Source of the DNA: Methanobacteriota archaeon
GTDB taxonomy: Archaea > Thermoplasmatota > Poseidoniia > MGIII > CG-Epi1
DNA: 11,439 nucleotides
NCBI GenBank assembly: GCA_003193815.1
Contig: PSPB01000006.1
Span: 1,550-12,988 of the forward strand
Direction of reading: 5' to 3'
Position 1 is the stretch's first letter. Every line of letters begins with the position of its first letter. The position numbers were made by a program, and so were the translations under genes. Positions 5,465 to 11,439 of this stretch are shown here, in pieces. The notes beneath the pieces were generated by a model. It ran no database searches. It had not been told where the DNA came from and saw only the letters and a program-made list of their open reading frames with translations.

Positions 5465-6805
5465 TTACGGGGTCGTGCGCCGCATAGTGCGCGGGAACGC
5501 GATGACGTCACGAATGTGGTCGGCGCCGCAGAGCCACGCGACCAGCCGGTCGAGCCCCAGCCCGAAACCAGAATGCGGCACGCTGCCGAACTTGCGCAGG
5601 TCAAGGTACCAGCCGTAGGATTCTGGCTCCATCCCCTCTTCGGCGATACGCGCCGCCAGTTCCTCCGGCGACCAGACGCGCTCGCCGCCGCCGATGATTT
5701 CGCCGTAGCCCTCCGGCGCGAGCAGGTCGTGGCAGACCAGCACCTTGGGGTCGGCCGGGTCGGGGCGATGGTAGAAGCCTTTCTCACGCGGGAAGTGGGT
5801 GATGTAGAGCGGCTGCGTCCGCTCCTGTGTCAGCGCCTTCTCCTCGCGGTAACCGAAGTCGTCGCCCCACGCCAGGTCGAACCCCATCCCGTTCAGCAGC
5901 TCGAGCACCTCGGCGTACTTCAGCCGCTCGAACGGCGGCTGCACCGCCTCCAGCACGGCCGGGTCACGGCCGAGCCGCTCCAGTTCGGGGCGGTTGCGCG
6001 CCAGCACCGCCGTGATGATGGCGGCGAGCATCGCCTCTTCCTGCGCCATCATCTGCTCGTTGTGGACCCATGCCGCCTCGACCTCGCCGTGCCAGAACTC
6101 GGTCAGGTGGCGGCGGGTGCGGCTTTTCTCGGCGCGGAACGACGGCGCCAGCGTGTAGATGCGCTCGAGGCCGAACATGGTCGCCTCGGCGTAGAGCTGC
6201 CACGACTGCGACAGGTGTGCGTAGAATGACTTGCCGCCTTCGGCCGACTCGTCGGGGTAGTATGTGTCGAAGAGGGACGAGCCGCCTTCGCACGCGCCCG
6301 ATACAAACGAGGGTGACTGCACCTCGGTATAGCCCTGCGAGTCCCAGAAGCCCCGAAAGGCGCCAAAGGCGGTCGCGCGCACCTTGAGCGCGTCGACCAT
6401 TGGGCGGCTGCGCAGCCACAAATGGCGGTTGTCAAGCAGGTGCTCGTCGCCGAGGTCCTGCGTAATCGGGAACGTCTCGGCGTAGTGCAATACTTCGAAG
6501 CCACTGACGCGCAGCTCGTAACCGCCCGGCGCGCGGTCGTCGGCAGCGGGGGTGCCGGTGACGACGACCGACGACTCGCGCAGTGCGCTGCACGCCGCGT
6601 CGAAATCTCCCGCGGCGACCTTCGCCTTCGAGACGGTGCATTGCAGGATGCCGGTGCCGTCGCGCACGACGACAAACGCCAGCTTGCCCGAGGAGCGAGT
6701 GCGGTAGACCCAGCCACGCACCGTGACTTCGCCTTCGGCGGCACCAGCGAGCACGCTCGCGACGGGGGTGAAGCGCGAGTGGTCGGGGAACTCCGGGTAG
6801 GCCAT
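5465..6805 (-). CDS. asnS: Asparaginyl-tRNA synthetase
   Basis: A class IIb aminoacyl-tRNA synthetase of 446 residues that joins asparagine to tRNA-Asn with ATP. An N-terminal OB-fold anticodon-binding domain (about 27-105, V-R-G-W-V-Y-R-T-R) is followed by the catalytic core. Motifs: T-E-V-Q-S-P-S-F with S-G-A-C-E-G-G-S-S-L-F (169-179), typical of AsnRS rather than AspRS; motif 2 as F-R-A-E-K-S-R-T-R-R-H-L-T-E-F (223-237); motif 3 as G-F-G-L-G-L-D-R-L (413-421), ending I-R-D-V-I-A-F-P-R. Motif 3 has Asp before the Arg where Glu is common. ATG 6805 gives a normal N-terminus; a TTG at 6832 would add nine unlikely residues. It lies 39 bases after the LysE-like gene. A weak AT stretch at 6831-6840 might be its own promoter. 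Its presence means tRNA-Asn need not be made by transamidation. Confidence 0.94.
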   Translation of the reverse strand: MAYPEFPDHSRFTPVASVLAGAAEGEVTVRGWVYRTRSSGKLAFVVVRDGTGILQCTVSKAKVAAGDFDAACSALRESSVVVTGTPAADDRAPGGYELRVSGFEVLHYAETFPITQDLGDEHLLDNRHLWLRSRPMVDALKVRATAFGAFRGFWDSQGYTEVQSPSFVSGACEGGSSLFDTYYPDESAEGGKSFYAHLSQSWQLYAEATMFGLERIYTLAPSFRAEKSRTRRHLTEFWHGEVEAAWVHNEQMMAQEEAMLAAIITAVLARNRPELERLGRDPAVLEAVQPPFERLKYAEVLELLNGMGFDLAWGDDFGYREEKALTQERTQPLYITHFPREKGFYHRPDPADPKVLVCHDLLAPEGYGEIIGGGERVWSPEELAARIAEEGMEPESYGWYLDLRKFGSVPHSGFGLGLDRLVAWLCGADHIRDVIAFPRTMRRTTP

Positions 6806-6844
6806 CCGGCCGCCGACCGCGCGCGGGTGCAAAACCCTTTGCCG

Positions 6845-7450
6845 TCAGGCGAGGCTCAGCAGCAGCGCGCCCGCGAGCAGCAATAGCACGCTGCCAACGG
6901 CGCGGTCAATGCCCTGCGCGTGGCGCCGCAACGCGTCGAGTAGCGGCGTGCCGGCAATCGCGGTCGCGACGAGCATATACCAGCTGGCGTCGATGGTGCC
7001 GGCGAGCAGCGCGACCGCCAGCCGGTCGCCTGGCGGGAGTCCGGGCTCGATGAACTGCGAGAAGACCGCGACGAAGAACGCCAGTATCTTCGGGTTGAGG
7101 AACGCGACGAGGAAGCCCGCCACGAACCCTTCGCGGCCGCCGCTGTCATGCTCGTCGGCCACCACCCCGTCGGAGCGCAGGAACTGCCAGCCAAGCCAGA
7201 CCAGCACCGCTGCGCCGCCCCATTGCAACGCACGGGCGGCGGCGTCGCCCGCGTCCATCGCCGCTGCGAGTCCCGAGACGGCGAGCAGCGCGTAGAAGAA
7301 GAAGCCGATACCGTGGCCGAGCCCGGTCATGACGCCGCGCAGCCGCCCGCCGGCGACCGTATTGCGCAGCACGACGGCGAGGCTCGGGCCGGGCGACATC
7401 GCCCCCAGCACGCAAACTGCACCAATCTGCGCCAGCACCGCCAGCTCCAT
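6845..7450 (-). CDS. LysE/RhtB family amino-acid exporter
   Basis: A 201-residue membrane protein, the usual length for LysE/RhtB/YggA exporters, which move amino acids or related metabolites out of the cell. The N-terminal helix ends in the family signature G-A-M-S-P-G-P-S-L-A-V-V-L-R-N-T (16-31). About six hydrophobic segments can be picked out, near 5-25, 40-63, 72-90, 108-132, 145-165 and 182-200. The second signature F-L-N-P-K-I-L-A-F-F lies in the fourth. Substrate cannot be read from the sequence. ATG 7450 is chosen because it begins the family N-terminus directly; an in-frame extension to 7741 runs antisense through the neighbouring zinc-ribbon gene and is rejected. It is divergent from that gene and upstream of asnS on the same strand. 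Confidence 0.9.
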   Translation of the reverse strand: MELAVLAQIGAVCVLGAMSPGPSLAVVLRNTVAGGRLRGVMTGLGHGIGFFFYALLAVSGLAAAMDAGDAAARALQWGGAAVLVWLGWQFLRSDGVVADEHDSGGREGFVAGFLVAFLNPKILAFFVAVFSQFIEPGLPPGDRLAVALLAGTIDASWYMLVATAIAGTPLLDALRRHAQGIDRAVGSVLLLLAGALLLSLA

Positions 7451-7476
7451 GCCCGACGCGGAGGCAGAGTGGGTGA

Positions 7477-7486
7477 AAACATTATG
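7477..7486. promoter_or_regulatory. AT-rich box between divergent LysE-like and zinc-ribbon genes
   Basis: AAACATTATG on plus and CATAATGTTT on minus. Its centre is about 26 bases before the GTG at 7508 (plus) and about 31 before the ATG at 7450 (minus), both near archaeal TATA spacing. It may serve one or both directions. The ATG at 7484 lies inside it. Confidence 0.4.
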
Positions 7487-7507
7487 CGGCCGGCGCATTC
7501 CCGGGCC

Positions 7508-7921
7508 GTGTTCGGCGTCGTCGCCTGTCCCAAATGCCGTTCCGTGCGGTCGGTCGAGCTGGCGCACCGCAGCGCCGGCTGCCAGCGGTGCGGCTACCGC
7601 ATGGTGCTGACGAAGGTGCGCATCTGGGAGCGGTGCGATTCGCAGCCGGAACTGGCGGGCGCCATCGCGCGCGTCAGGAACGAACTCGCAGCGCCGGCGC
7701 TGCGGGCGGAGGAAGCAGCGCCGCCGGAGGCACCCCAGCAAGGCGATATGCGGACGCGGCTGCTCGCGGCGCTGCCCGACGGCGAAATCGAGGAGGAGGC
7801 GCTGCTGGCGCGGGCGCGCGGGGTGCGCATCCCCGAAGCGCGGGCGCGCGAGATGCTGGTAGCGCTGCTCGCCGACGGCACGCTCTGCGAACCGCGGCCC
7901 GGCTGGCTGGCGAAGGTCTGA
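7508..7921 (+). CDS. Archaeal zinc-ribbon protein (DUF5817-like) with C-terminal winged-helix-like domain
   Basis: The protein has 137 residues. Residues 1-35 form a zinc ribbon with C7-x2-C10 and C25-x2-C28 (M-F-G-V-V-A-C-P-K-C ... C-Q-R-C-G-Y), resembling the archaeal DUF5817 family start M-Y-A-V-V-x-C-x-x-C as I remember it. A helical Ala/Glu/Pro-rich stretch links to residues 80-137. These read like a small winged helix: L-L-A-A-L-P-D-G-E-I, then L-V-A-L-L-A-D-G-T-L-C-E-P-R-P-G-W-L, similar to the wing of archaeal DNA-binding domains such as the MCM C-terminus. A role in nucleic-acid binding is likely but the target is unknown. GTG 7508 fits the family start and leaves an AT box about 26 bases upstream; ATG 7484 would add eight residues and lies inside that box. 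Cytoplasmic. Confidence 0.75.
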   Translation: MFGVVACPKCRSVRSVELAHRSAGCQRCGYRMVLTKVRIWERCDSQPELAGAIARVRNELAAPALRAEEAAPPEAPQQGDMRTRLLAALPDGEIEEEALLARARGVRIPEARAREMLVALLADGTLCEPRPGWLAKV

Positions 7922-7930
7922 CTTTTAATA
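7922..7930 (+). promoter_or_regulatory. Probable TATA box for the eL41-pheT-priS operon
   Basis: CTTTTAATA directly follows the stop codon of the zinc-ribbon gene, with its centre about 33 bases before the eL41 ATG. It is nearly the same sequence as the TTTTAATAT box at 4612-4620, which suggests a shared promoter element in this genome. A leader of only a few bases is expected. Confidence 0.55.
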
Positions 7931-7953
7931 GGGTGGTTGGGTGCGCCCACCCT
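7930..7953 (+). other. GC-rich inverted repeat in front of the eL41 gene
   Basis: Bases 7930-7936 (AGGGTGG) pair perfectly with 7947-7953 (CCACCCT) around a 10-base loop; an alternative inner pairing GGG/CCC at 7939-7948 is also possible. It lies between the AT box and the start codon, so it could be an operator over the transcription start, or a hairpin if transcription from the previous gene reads through. Function unknown. Confidence 0.4.
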
Positions 7954-7958
7954 CAGGC

Positions 7959-8063
7959 ATGAAACGGAGCTCCCGCGTCTGGAAGAAGAAGGGCCAGCAG
8001 CGCTGGAAGTGGCGCAAGAAGAAGATGCGCCGCCGCAAGCGCGAACGCCGCCGCAACAAGTAG
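7959..8063 (+). CDS. rpl41e: Ribosomal protein eL41 (L41e), 34 residues
   Basis: An ATG opens a 34-codon frame ending in TAG at 8061-8063. The product is almost entirely Lys, Arg and Trp: it starts M-K-R-S-S-R-V-W-K-K-K-G and continues W-K-W-R-K-K-K-M-R-R-R-K-R-E-R-R-R. The second part lines up with eukaryotic eL41 (K-W-R-K-K-R-M-R-R-L-K-R-K-R-R), the single-helix protein at the bridge between ribosomal subunits. About 15 N-terminal residues are extra relative to the 25-residue eukaryotic form. The gene follows an AT-rich promoter box and precedes pheT by 31 bases, so it is probably the first cistron of that operon. It is short enough to be missed by most gene finders. Random GC-rich sequence would rarely give this composition together with the W-K-W-R-K-K-K-M-R-R-R order. 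Confidence 0.85.
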   Translation: MKRSSRVWKKKGQQRWKWRKKKMRRRKRERRRNK

Positions 8064-8094
8064 CGCTAAAAGCCCCGCTGGAGTGGTTTACCCG

Positions 8095-9699
8095 ATGCCG
8101 GTTATCACCATCGACCTTGAGGACCTGAACCGGCTGCTGCCGCAGCCGCTCTCGCCCGCCGAACTGCGCGAGACCATTCCGCTGCTGGGCGCCGACCCCA
8201 ACGAGATTAGCGACCACGAAGCGGTCATCGAGTTCTTCCCCGACCGGCCCGACCTGCTCTCGACCGAAGGCGTCGCGCGGGCGCTGCGCGCCTTCACGGG
8301 GCAGGCACCGGGGCTGGTGCATTGCGCCGTCGCGAAGCCGAAAACATGGCTCTCGGTCGAGCCGAGCATCACCGACATCCGCCCCTGGTTCCTGGGCGGC
8401 ATCGTCCGCGGCGTGACGCTCGACGACGTGGCGCTGCGGTCGCTGATGGAATTGCAGGAGAAACTGCACGTCACGCTCGGCCGCCGCCGCCGCAAGGCGT
8501 CCATCGGCATCCACGACTTGAAGCCACTTGAGCCGCCCTTCCGTTTCTACGGCTGCTCGCCGCACGAACCCGCCTTCATCCCGCTCGGCTGCGACGAGCC
8601 TATGACGCCCGAGGAAATCCTGCAGGAGCACCCGAAAGGCGTCGCGTATGCGCACATCATCGCCGACGAGGAGCGCTACCCGCTGATTGTCGACTCGCAG
8701 GAACAGGTGCTCTCGATGCCGCCGATTATCAACGGCCAGCTGACCGCGCTCTCCGCGGACACGACCGACATATTGGTTGACGTCCAGGGGCTGGACCGGC
8801 AGGCCGTGGAAACTTGCCTGAACATCGTCACCGCCGCGCTCGTCGAGCGCGGCGGGAGCGCCGAGGCGCTCGAAATCCGCTACCCCAGCGAGAAATACAT
8901 CGTCCCCGACATGGCGCCGCGCGAGCACCGCGCCGACCACGATTACCTGACGCGGCTGCTCGGCTGGGACCCCGGCGAGGAGCAGGTGCGCCGCGCGTTC
9001 GGCCGCTGCGGGCTCGAGGGGGAGCTGCGCGACGGTGAGTGGATTGTGCAGGTGCCCGCCTGGCGGGCGGACCTGCTGCACCCCGTGGATTTGCTCGAGG
9101 AGCTCGCCATCGGGCTCGAATACGACGAAATCCCCGAACAGCTGCCTCAGCTCGCCACTTTCGGCCGCGAGACCGCGTCGCGCCAGCGCGAGCGCGAATG
9201 CCGCGAGGCGTTGCTCGGGCTTGGATTCCAGGAAGTGGTTTCGCTCACGTTGAGCTCGGCGCGCGCGCAGCACGAGCTGCCGGCGCGCGAGGCGGCGGGC
9301 GAGGCGCACGTTGCGAACCCGGTCGGCGAGGAATACCACCTGCTGCGGCCGGCGCTGCTGCCCGGCTTGCTCGAGCTGCTGCGCACCAACCGGCACCACG
9401 AGCTGCCGCAGCGCATCTTCGAGGTGGGCTGGGTCGTGCGTGACCACGCCAACCGGCTGGCGCTGGGCTGGGTCGAGCTGAACAGCCGCGCCCCGTTTTC
9501 GCAGGCCCGTGCAACAGCACAGGCGGTCGCGCAGCGGCTCGGCATCGAGGGCGATGCGCAACCGGTCGAGGACGGGATGTTCATCGCCGGCCGCTGCGCG
9601 TCGCTGGGCGACGCGCTGGTCTTCGGCGAAATCCACCCACGGGTGCTCGAAGGCTGCGAGCTGGGGTATCCCGCCATCGGCGGCGAAGTGCTGTGGTGA
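8095..9699 (+). CDS. pheT: Phenylalanyl-tRNA synthetase beta subunit
   Basis: A 534-residue archaeal/eukaryotic-type beta chain of the (alpha-beta)2 PheRS, which charges tRNA-Phe; pheS is not in the window. The N-terminal part (M-P-V-I-T-I-D-L-E-D-L) is the short archaeal form without the bacterial tRNA-binding extension. A B3/4-type editing domain spans about 95-260, with H-P-K-G-V-A-Y-A-H-I at 179-188 and P-P-I-I-N-G near 209. A B5 domain covers about 270-348, with V-P-A-W-R-A-D-L-L-H-P-V-D-L-L-E-E-L-A-I-G at 320-340. The rest is the catalytic-like core typical of the beta subunit (N-P-V-G-E-E-Y-H-L-L-R-P near 408-419, G-E-I-H-P near 511-515). ATG 8095 is preferred to GTG 8083 because it gives the standard N-terminus; GGAG at 8080-8083 lies 11 bases upstream. 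It overlaps the next gene as GTGA. Confidence 0.95.
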   Translation: MPVITIDLEDLNRLLPQPLSPAELRETIPLLGADPNEISDHEAVIEFFPDRPDLLSTEGVARALRAFTGQAPGLVHCAVAKPKTWLSVEPSITDIRPWFLGGIVRGVTLDDVALRSLMELQEKLHVTLGRRRRKASIGIHDLKPLEPPFRFYGCSPHEPAFIPLGCDEPMTPEEILQEHPKGVAYAHIIADEERYPLIVDSQEQVLSMPPIINGQLTALSADTTDILVDVQGLDRQAVETCLNIVTAALVERGGSAEALEIRYPSEKYIVPDMAPREHRADHDYLTRLLGWDPGEEQVRRAFGRCGLEGELRDGEWIVQVPAWRADLLHPVDLLEELAIGLEYDEIPEQLPQLATFGRETASRQRERECREALLGLGFQEVVSLTLSSARAQHELPAREAAGEAHVANPVGEEYHLLRPALLPGLLELLRTNRHHELPQRIFEVGWVVRDHANRLALGWVELNSRAPFSQARATAQAVAQRLGIEGDAQPVEDGMFIAGRCASLGDALVFGEIHPRVLEGCELGYPAIGGEVLW

Positions 9700-10091
9700 A
9701 GCTGCCGGTCTGCTTCGAGCCGCGCTCGGCAGCCACCGCGCTGCGCGCAACGCTCGAGCGGCTCGGTTGGGAATACACCCGCAGCGACGATACCCGCGCT
9801 TTCACGCAGGTGGCGTTCGTCATCCCGTTCCAGCGCGCCGCGCATCTCTTCCGCTACGAAATCCCGCACGGCGACCTGCTGCTGGAGCTCTGGGCCGAGA
9901 CGCCCGGCAGCAGCGGCAGCGTCACCTGGCTCGAGGCGCGGGGCGACGCGAAGCCGCGGCGCGAGCTGCTCGCCGCCTTCGCCGAAGGGCTGCCGCGGCG
10001 GCCGTGGGAGTTCACGCTCGGCCAGCGGCTGCGCGTCGGCCTGCTGAGCGTGCGCGGCGCGCGGAGGAAGTGGGAGAAAGCATTGCAATGA
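9696..10091 (+). CDS. Uncharacterised protein between pheT and priS
   Basis: The product has 131 residues, with GTG 9696 overlapping the pheT stop and its own TGA overlapping the priS ATG. This double 4-base overlap and the in-frame GC-rich codon pattern argue that it is real. It has no signal peptide, membrane segment or CxxC motif. The order suggests an alpha/beta fold: a helix R-S-A-A-T-A-L-R-A-T-L-E-R-L-G-W, beta strands V-A-F-V-I-P-F and H-G-D-L-L-L-E-L-W-A-E, then a helix R-R-E-L-L-A-A-F-A-E-G-L and a basic tail ending R-K-W-E-K. I do not recognise a family. Being between a tRNA synthetase and the primase does not by itself tell its role. A housekeeping or replication-linked function is only inference. 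Confidence 0.75.
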   Translation: MKLPVCFEPRSAATALRATLERLGWEYTRSDDTRAFTQVAFVIPFQRAAHLFRYEIPHGDLLLELWAETPGSSGSVTWLEARGDAKPRRELLAAFAEGLPRRPWEFTLGQRLRVGLLSVRGARRKWEKALQ

Positions 10092-11299
10092 GCCTGAAGG
10101 AGGACATTGCCAAGCACAAGGCGAGCCTGCCGCTGCGCTACACGCAGGAGTGGCTCCAAGCGCGCTTCCGCGAATTCTACGCCACGGCTGAGCCAGAACT
10201 GCCACCGCGGTTCACCGCGCGCGAGTGGGGGATGCTCGGCTGGGGCGGCAAGATGATGCAGCGCCACCTGGCGTTCCGCAGCGAAGGCGAGCTGCAGGCG
10301 CGGCTAGCGCGCGAGGCGCCCGCGCACGTCTACCATTCGGTTGCGTATTACGCGCATCCGTCGGCCGGCAAGATGAACGAAAAGCAGTGGCAGGCGGCCG
10401 ACCTGATTTTCGACCTTGACGCCGACCACTTGCCGGAAATGGAATTGCTCAAGCAGGGCAAAATCTCGTTCGGCGCACTGATGGAAATCACCCGCGGACA
10501 GGCAGTGCGGCTCGCCGAGGATTTCCTGCTGGGCGATCTGGGACTGGCGCTGGAGGACCTGCAGCTGGTCTTCAGCGGCGGCCGCGGCTACCACGTACAC
10601 GTCCGCGCGCCGGCGGTGCTCGAACTGCCGTCGGGGGCGCGGCGCGAACTCGCCGACTACCTGACCGGGCTCGATGCCGACGGCGAACGGCTGCTGGTCG
10701 ACGCGGGGCATGTTATCGACGACGGATATAAAAAGAAATTCCGGTCAGACCTGCGGCTCCCCGCCACCGATGCGCCGGGCTGGCAGGGGCGCGTCGCGCG
10801 CTACGCGAGTGCGTGGCTGACTGAGGCGCAGGCGCTGCCGCCGGACGAACGGCTGGCGCGGCTGGAATCGCTGCCGGGCGTCGGATCCAAGCTGGCAAAG
10901 CGGGCGCAGCTCGACGGCACGCCGCAGGAAGTTTTCGACACGCTACCGCGCCGCGCGCAGACCGCGCTGCGCGACGCGGCGCTCATCGCATGCGCAGTGC
11001 ACGCCGACGAACCGGTGACGGGCGACCTGCACCGGCTCATCCGGCTGCCGGGGACGCTCCATGGCGGCACGGGACTGCTAGCGCGCAGCGTGACGCTCGA
11101 CGAGCTGCGCGACTTCGACCCCTACCGGCAGGCGACCGCGCTGGGCGACGCGCCCGTAAAAGTGCGGTCGGCGGTGAAGCACCCGGTCGCGATGGGCGAC
11201 ATTGCGGCGCTGGAGCCGGGGGAAGTCGCCGAGCTGCCCGCGGCGCAGGGCGCCTATTTCATGGCGCGCGGCTTTGCGACGCTGGAGGTTGAGGCGTGA
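10088..11299 (+). CDS. priS: DNA primase small (catalytic) subunit PriS
   Basis: The 403-residue catalytic chain of the archaeal-eukaryotic primase makes RNA (or DNA) primers at the replication fork, with PriL as partner (not in the window). Motif I is F-D-L-D-A-D (108-113), with D109 and D111 as metal ligands. Motif II is F-S-G-G-R-G-Y-H (162-169). Motif III includes A-D-E-P-V-T (306-311; D307 likely the third carboxylate) followed by R-L-I-R-L-P-G-T-L-H-G-G-T-G-L. Between motifs I and II most archaeal PriS carry a zinc-binding Cys/His knuckle; here residues 114-160 contain no cysteine, and C302 is the only one in the protein. ATG 10088 overlaps the previous stop and has a GGGAG 11 bases upstream; a longer start back to 9509 would run through pheT in the wrong frame and is rejected. 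The stop overlaps rnhB. Confidence 0.94.
   Translation: MSLKEDIAKHKASLPLRYTQEWLQARFREFYATAEPELPPRFTAREWGMLGWGGKMMQRHLAFRSEGELQARLAREAPAHVYHSVAYYAHPSAGKMNEKQWQAADLIFDLDADHLPEMELLKQGKISFGALMEITRGQAVRLAEDFLLGDLGLALEDLQLVFSGGRGYHVHVRAPAVLELPSGARRELADYLTGLDADGERLLVDAGHVIDDGYKKKFRSDLRLPATDAPGWQGRVARYASAWLTEAQALPPDERLARLESLPGVGSKLAKRAQLDGTPQEVFDTLPRRAQTALRDAALIACAVHADEPVTGDLHRLIRLPGTLHGGTGLLARSVTLDELRDFDPYRQATALGDAPVKVRSAVKHPVAMGDIAALEPGEVAELPAAQGAYFMARGFATLEVEA
11284..11289 (+). promoter_or_regulatory. Shine-Dalgarno site of rnhB
   Basis: GGAGGT within the last codons of priS, 6 bases before the GTG at 11296. It favours GTG 11296 over GTG 11308 as the rnhB start. Confidence 0.65.
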
Positions 11300-11439
11300 A
11301 TGACGACGTGAAAAGGCCGGGGCTGGTCGCCGGGCTCGACGAGGCGGGGCGCGGGCCGGTGCTGGGACCGATGGCGGTCGCGATTGTCGCGACCAACGAT
11401 GAGGAGGCACTGCGCAAGCTGGGCGTGCGCGACTCCAAA
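11296..11439 (+). CDS. rnhB: Ribonuclease HII, N-terminal part (3' end outside window)
   Basis: The first 48 codons of RNase HII, which cuts the RNA strand of RNA-DNA hybrids and removes primers and misinserted ribonucleotides. The sequence G-L-D-E-A-G-R-G-P-V-L-G-P-M (13-26) contains the catalytic D-E pair (D15, E16) and the invariant G-R-G-P that reads the ribonucleotide junction. L-G-V-R-D-S-K (42-48) is the start of the next conserved block. The frame is open to the window end. GTG 11296 overlaps the priS stop as GTGA and has GGAGGT upstream; GTG 11308 in the same frame is a weaker alternative. Confidence 0.95.
   Translation, partial: MNDDVKRPGLVAGLDEAGRGPVLGPMAVAIVATNDEEALRKLGVRDSK

Noticed and set aside
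5516..6229. 237-codon open frame on the plus strand
   Set aside because: Antisense to asnS with no motif of its own.
7148..7507. 120-codon N-terminal extension of the zinc-ribbon gene
   Set aside because: It is antisense to the LysE-like gene and crosses the divergent promoter gap. The family start M-F-G-V-V-A-C is at 7508.
7451..7741. 97-codon N-terminal extension of the LysE-like gene
   Set aside because: It is antisense to the zinc-ribbon gene and hydrophilic, while the family begins directly at the ATG at 7450.
7594..9750. 718-codon open frame on the minus strand
   Set aside because: It is antisense to the zinc-ribbon gene, eL41 and pheT. The composition (runs of Arg, Ala, Gln) is what GC-rich coding DNA gives on the opposite strand, and no domain is visible.
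9509..10087. 193-codon N-terminal extension of priS
   Set aside because: It runs out of frame through pheT and the unknown gene, is Arg/Ala-rich without motifs, and the ATG at 10088 gives a normal PriS start.
1..11439. tRNA, rRNA, CRISPR arrays, insertion sequences, toxin-antitoxin or defence genes
   Set aside because: I looked through the gaps and both strands and saw no cloverleaf, spaced repeats, transposase motifs or defence domains. All gaps are under about 60 bases.

Overview
The window is GC-rich archaeal chromosome with tightly packed genes. The archaeal markers are firm: ribosomal proteins eL21 and a 34-residue eL41, RNA polymerase subunit Rpo4 (rpoF), a DUF655 protein, Pus10, the archaeal-type PheT (about 530 residues), and the small primase subunit PriS. 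The order pus10 - rpl21e - rpoF - DUF655 is a known euryarchaeal arrangement. My best guess is a GC-rich Thermoplasmatota lineage, possibly marine Group II/III (Poseidoniia) or a relative. That placement is inference; no 16S rRNA gene is present.

Layout. Plus strand: the 3' end of a folC-like gene (2-286), then a secreted lipoprotein of unknown function (310-1233). Minus strand, read from 4593 down to 1237: a glycerophosphodiester phosphodiesterase-family gene, pus10, rpl21e, rpoF and DUF655. These are separated by at most 12 bases or overlap, so they form one operon for RNA modification, ribosome and transcription machinery. Plus strand: a HEAT-repeat protein (4653-5447), divergent from that operon. 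Minus strand: a LysE-family exporter (7450-6845), then asnS (6805-5465). Plus strand: a zinc-ribbon/winged-helix protein (7508-7921), the tiny eL41 gene (7959-8063, easily missed), then pheT - unknown gene - priS - rnhB. The last four overlap by 4 bases at each junction (GTGA, ATGA, GTGA). The window ends inside rnhB.

Regulation. Three intergenic gaps hold short AT-rich boxes that stand out from the GC-rich background. They sit roughly where an archaeal TATA box would for leaderless or short-leader transcripts. Two lie between divergent genes and could serve both directions. Genes inside operons often have Shine-Dalgarno sequences (GGAGG), while genes at operon starts often do not. There is no gene-free stretch longer than about 60 bases, and I see no tRNA, rRNA, CRISPR array or mobile element.

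The most unusual item is Rpo4. Its first helix and its conserved C-terminal domain are separated by an insertion carrying two CxxC pairs (residues 29/32 and 85/88) joined by a Glu/Pro/Ala-rich linker. Other points for a second look are a PriS without the usual zinc-binding cysteines, a HEAT protein with a duplicated C-terminal motif, an uncharacterised gene between pheT and priS, and the placement of priS directly ahead of rnhB. I do not see a clearly new multi-gene system; this is mostly core information-processing DNA with a few lineage-specific oddities.
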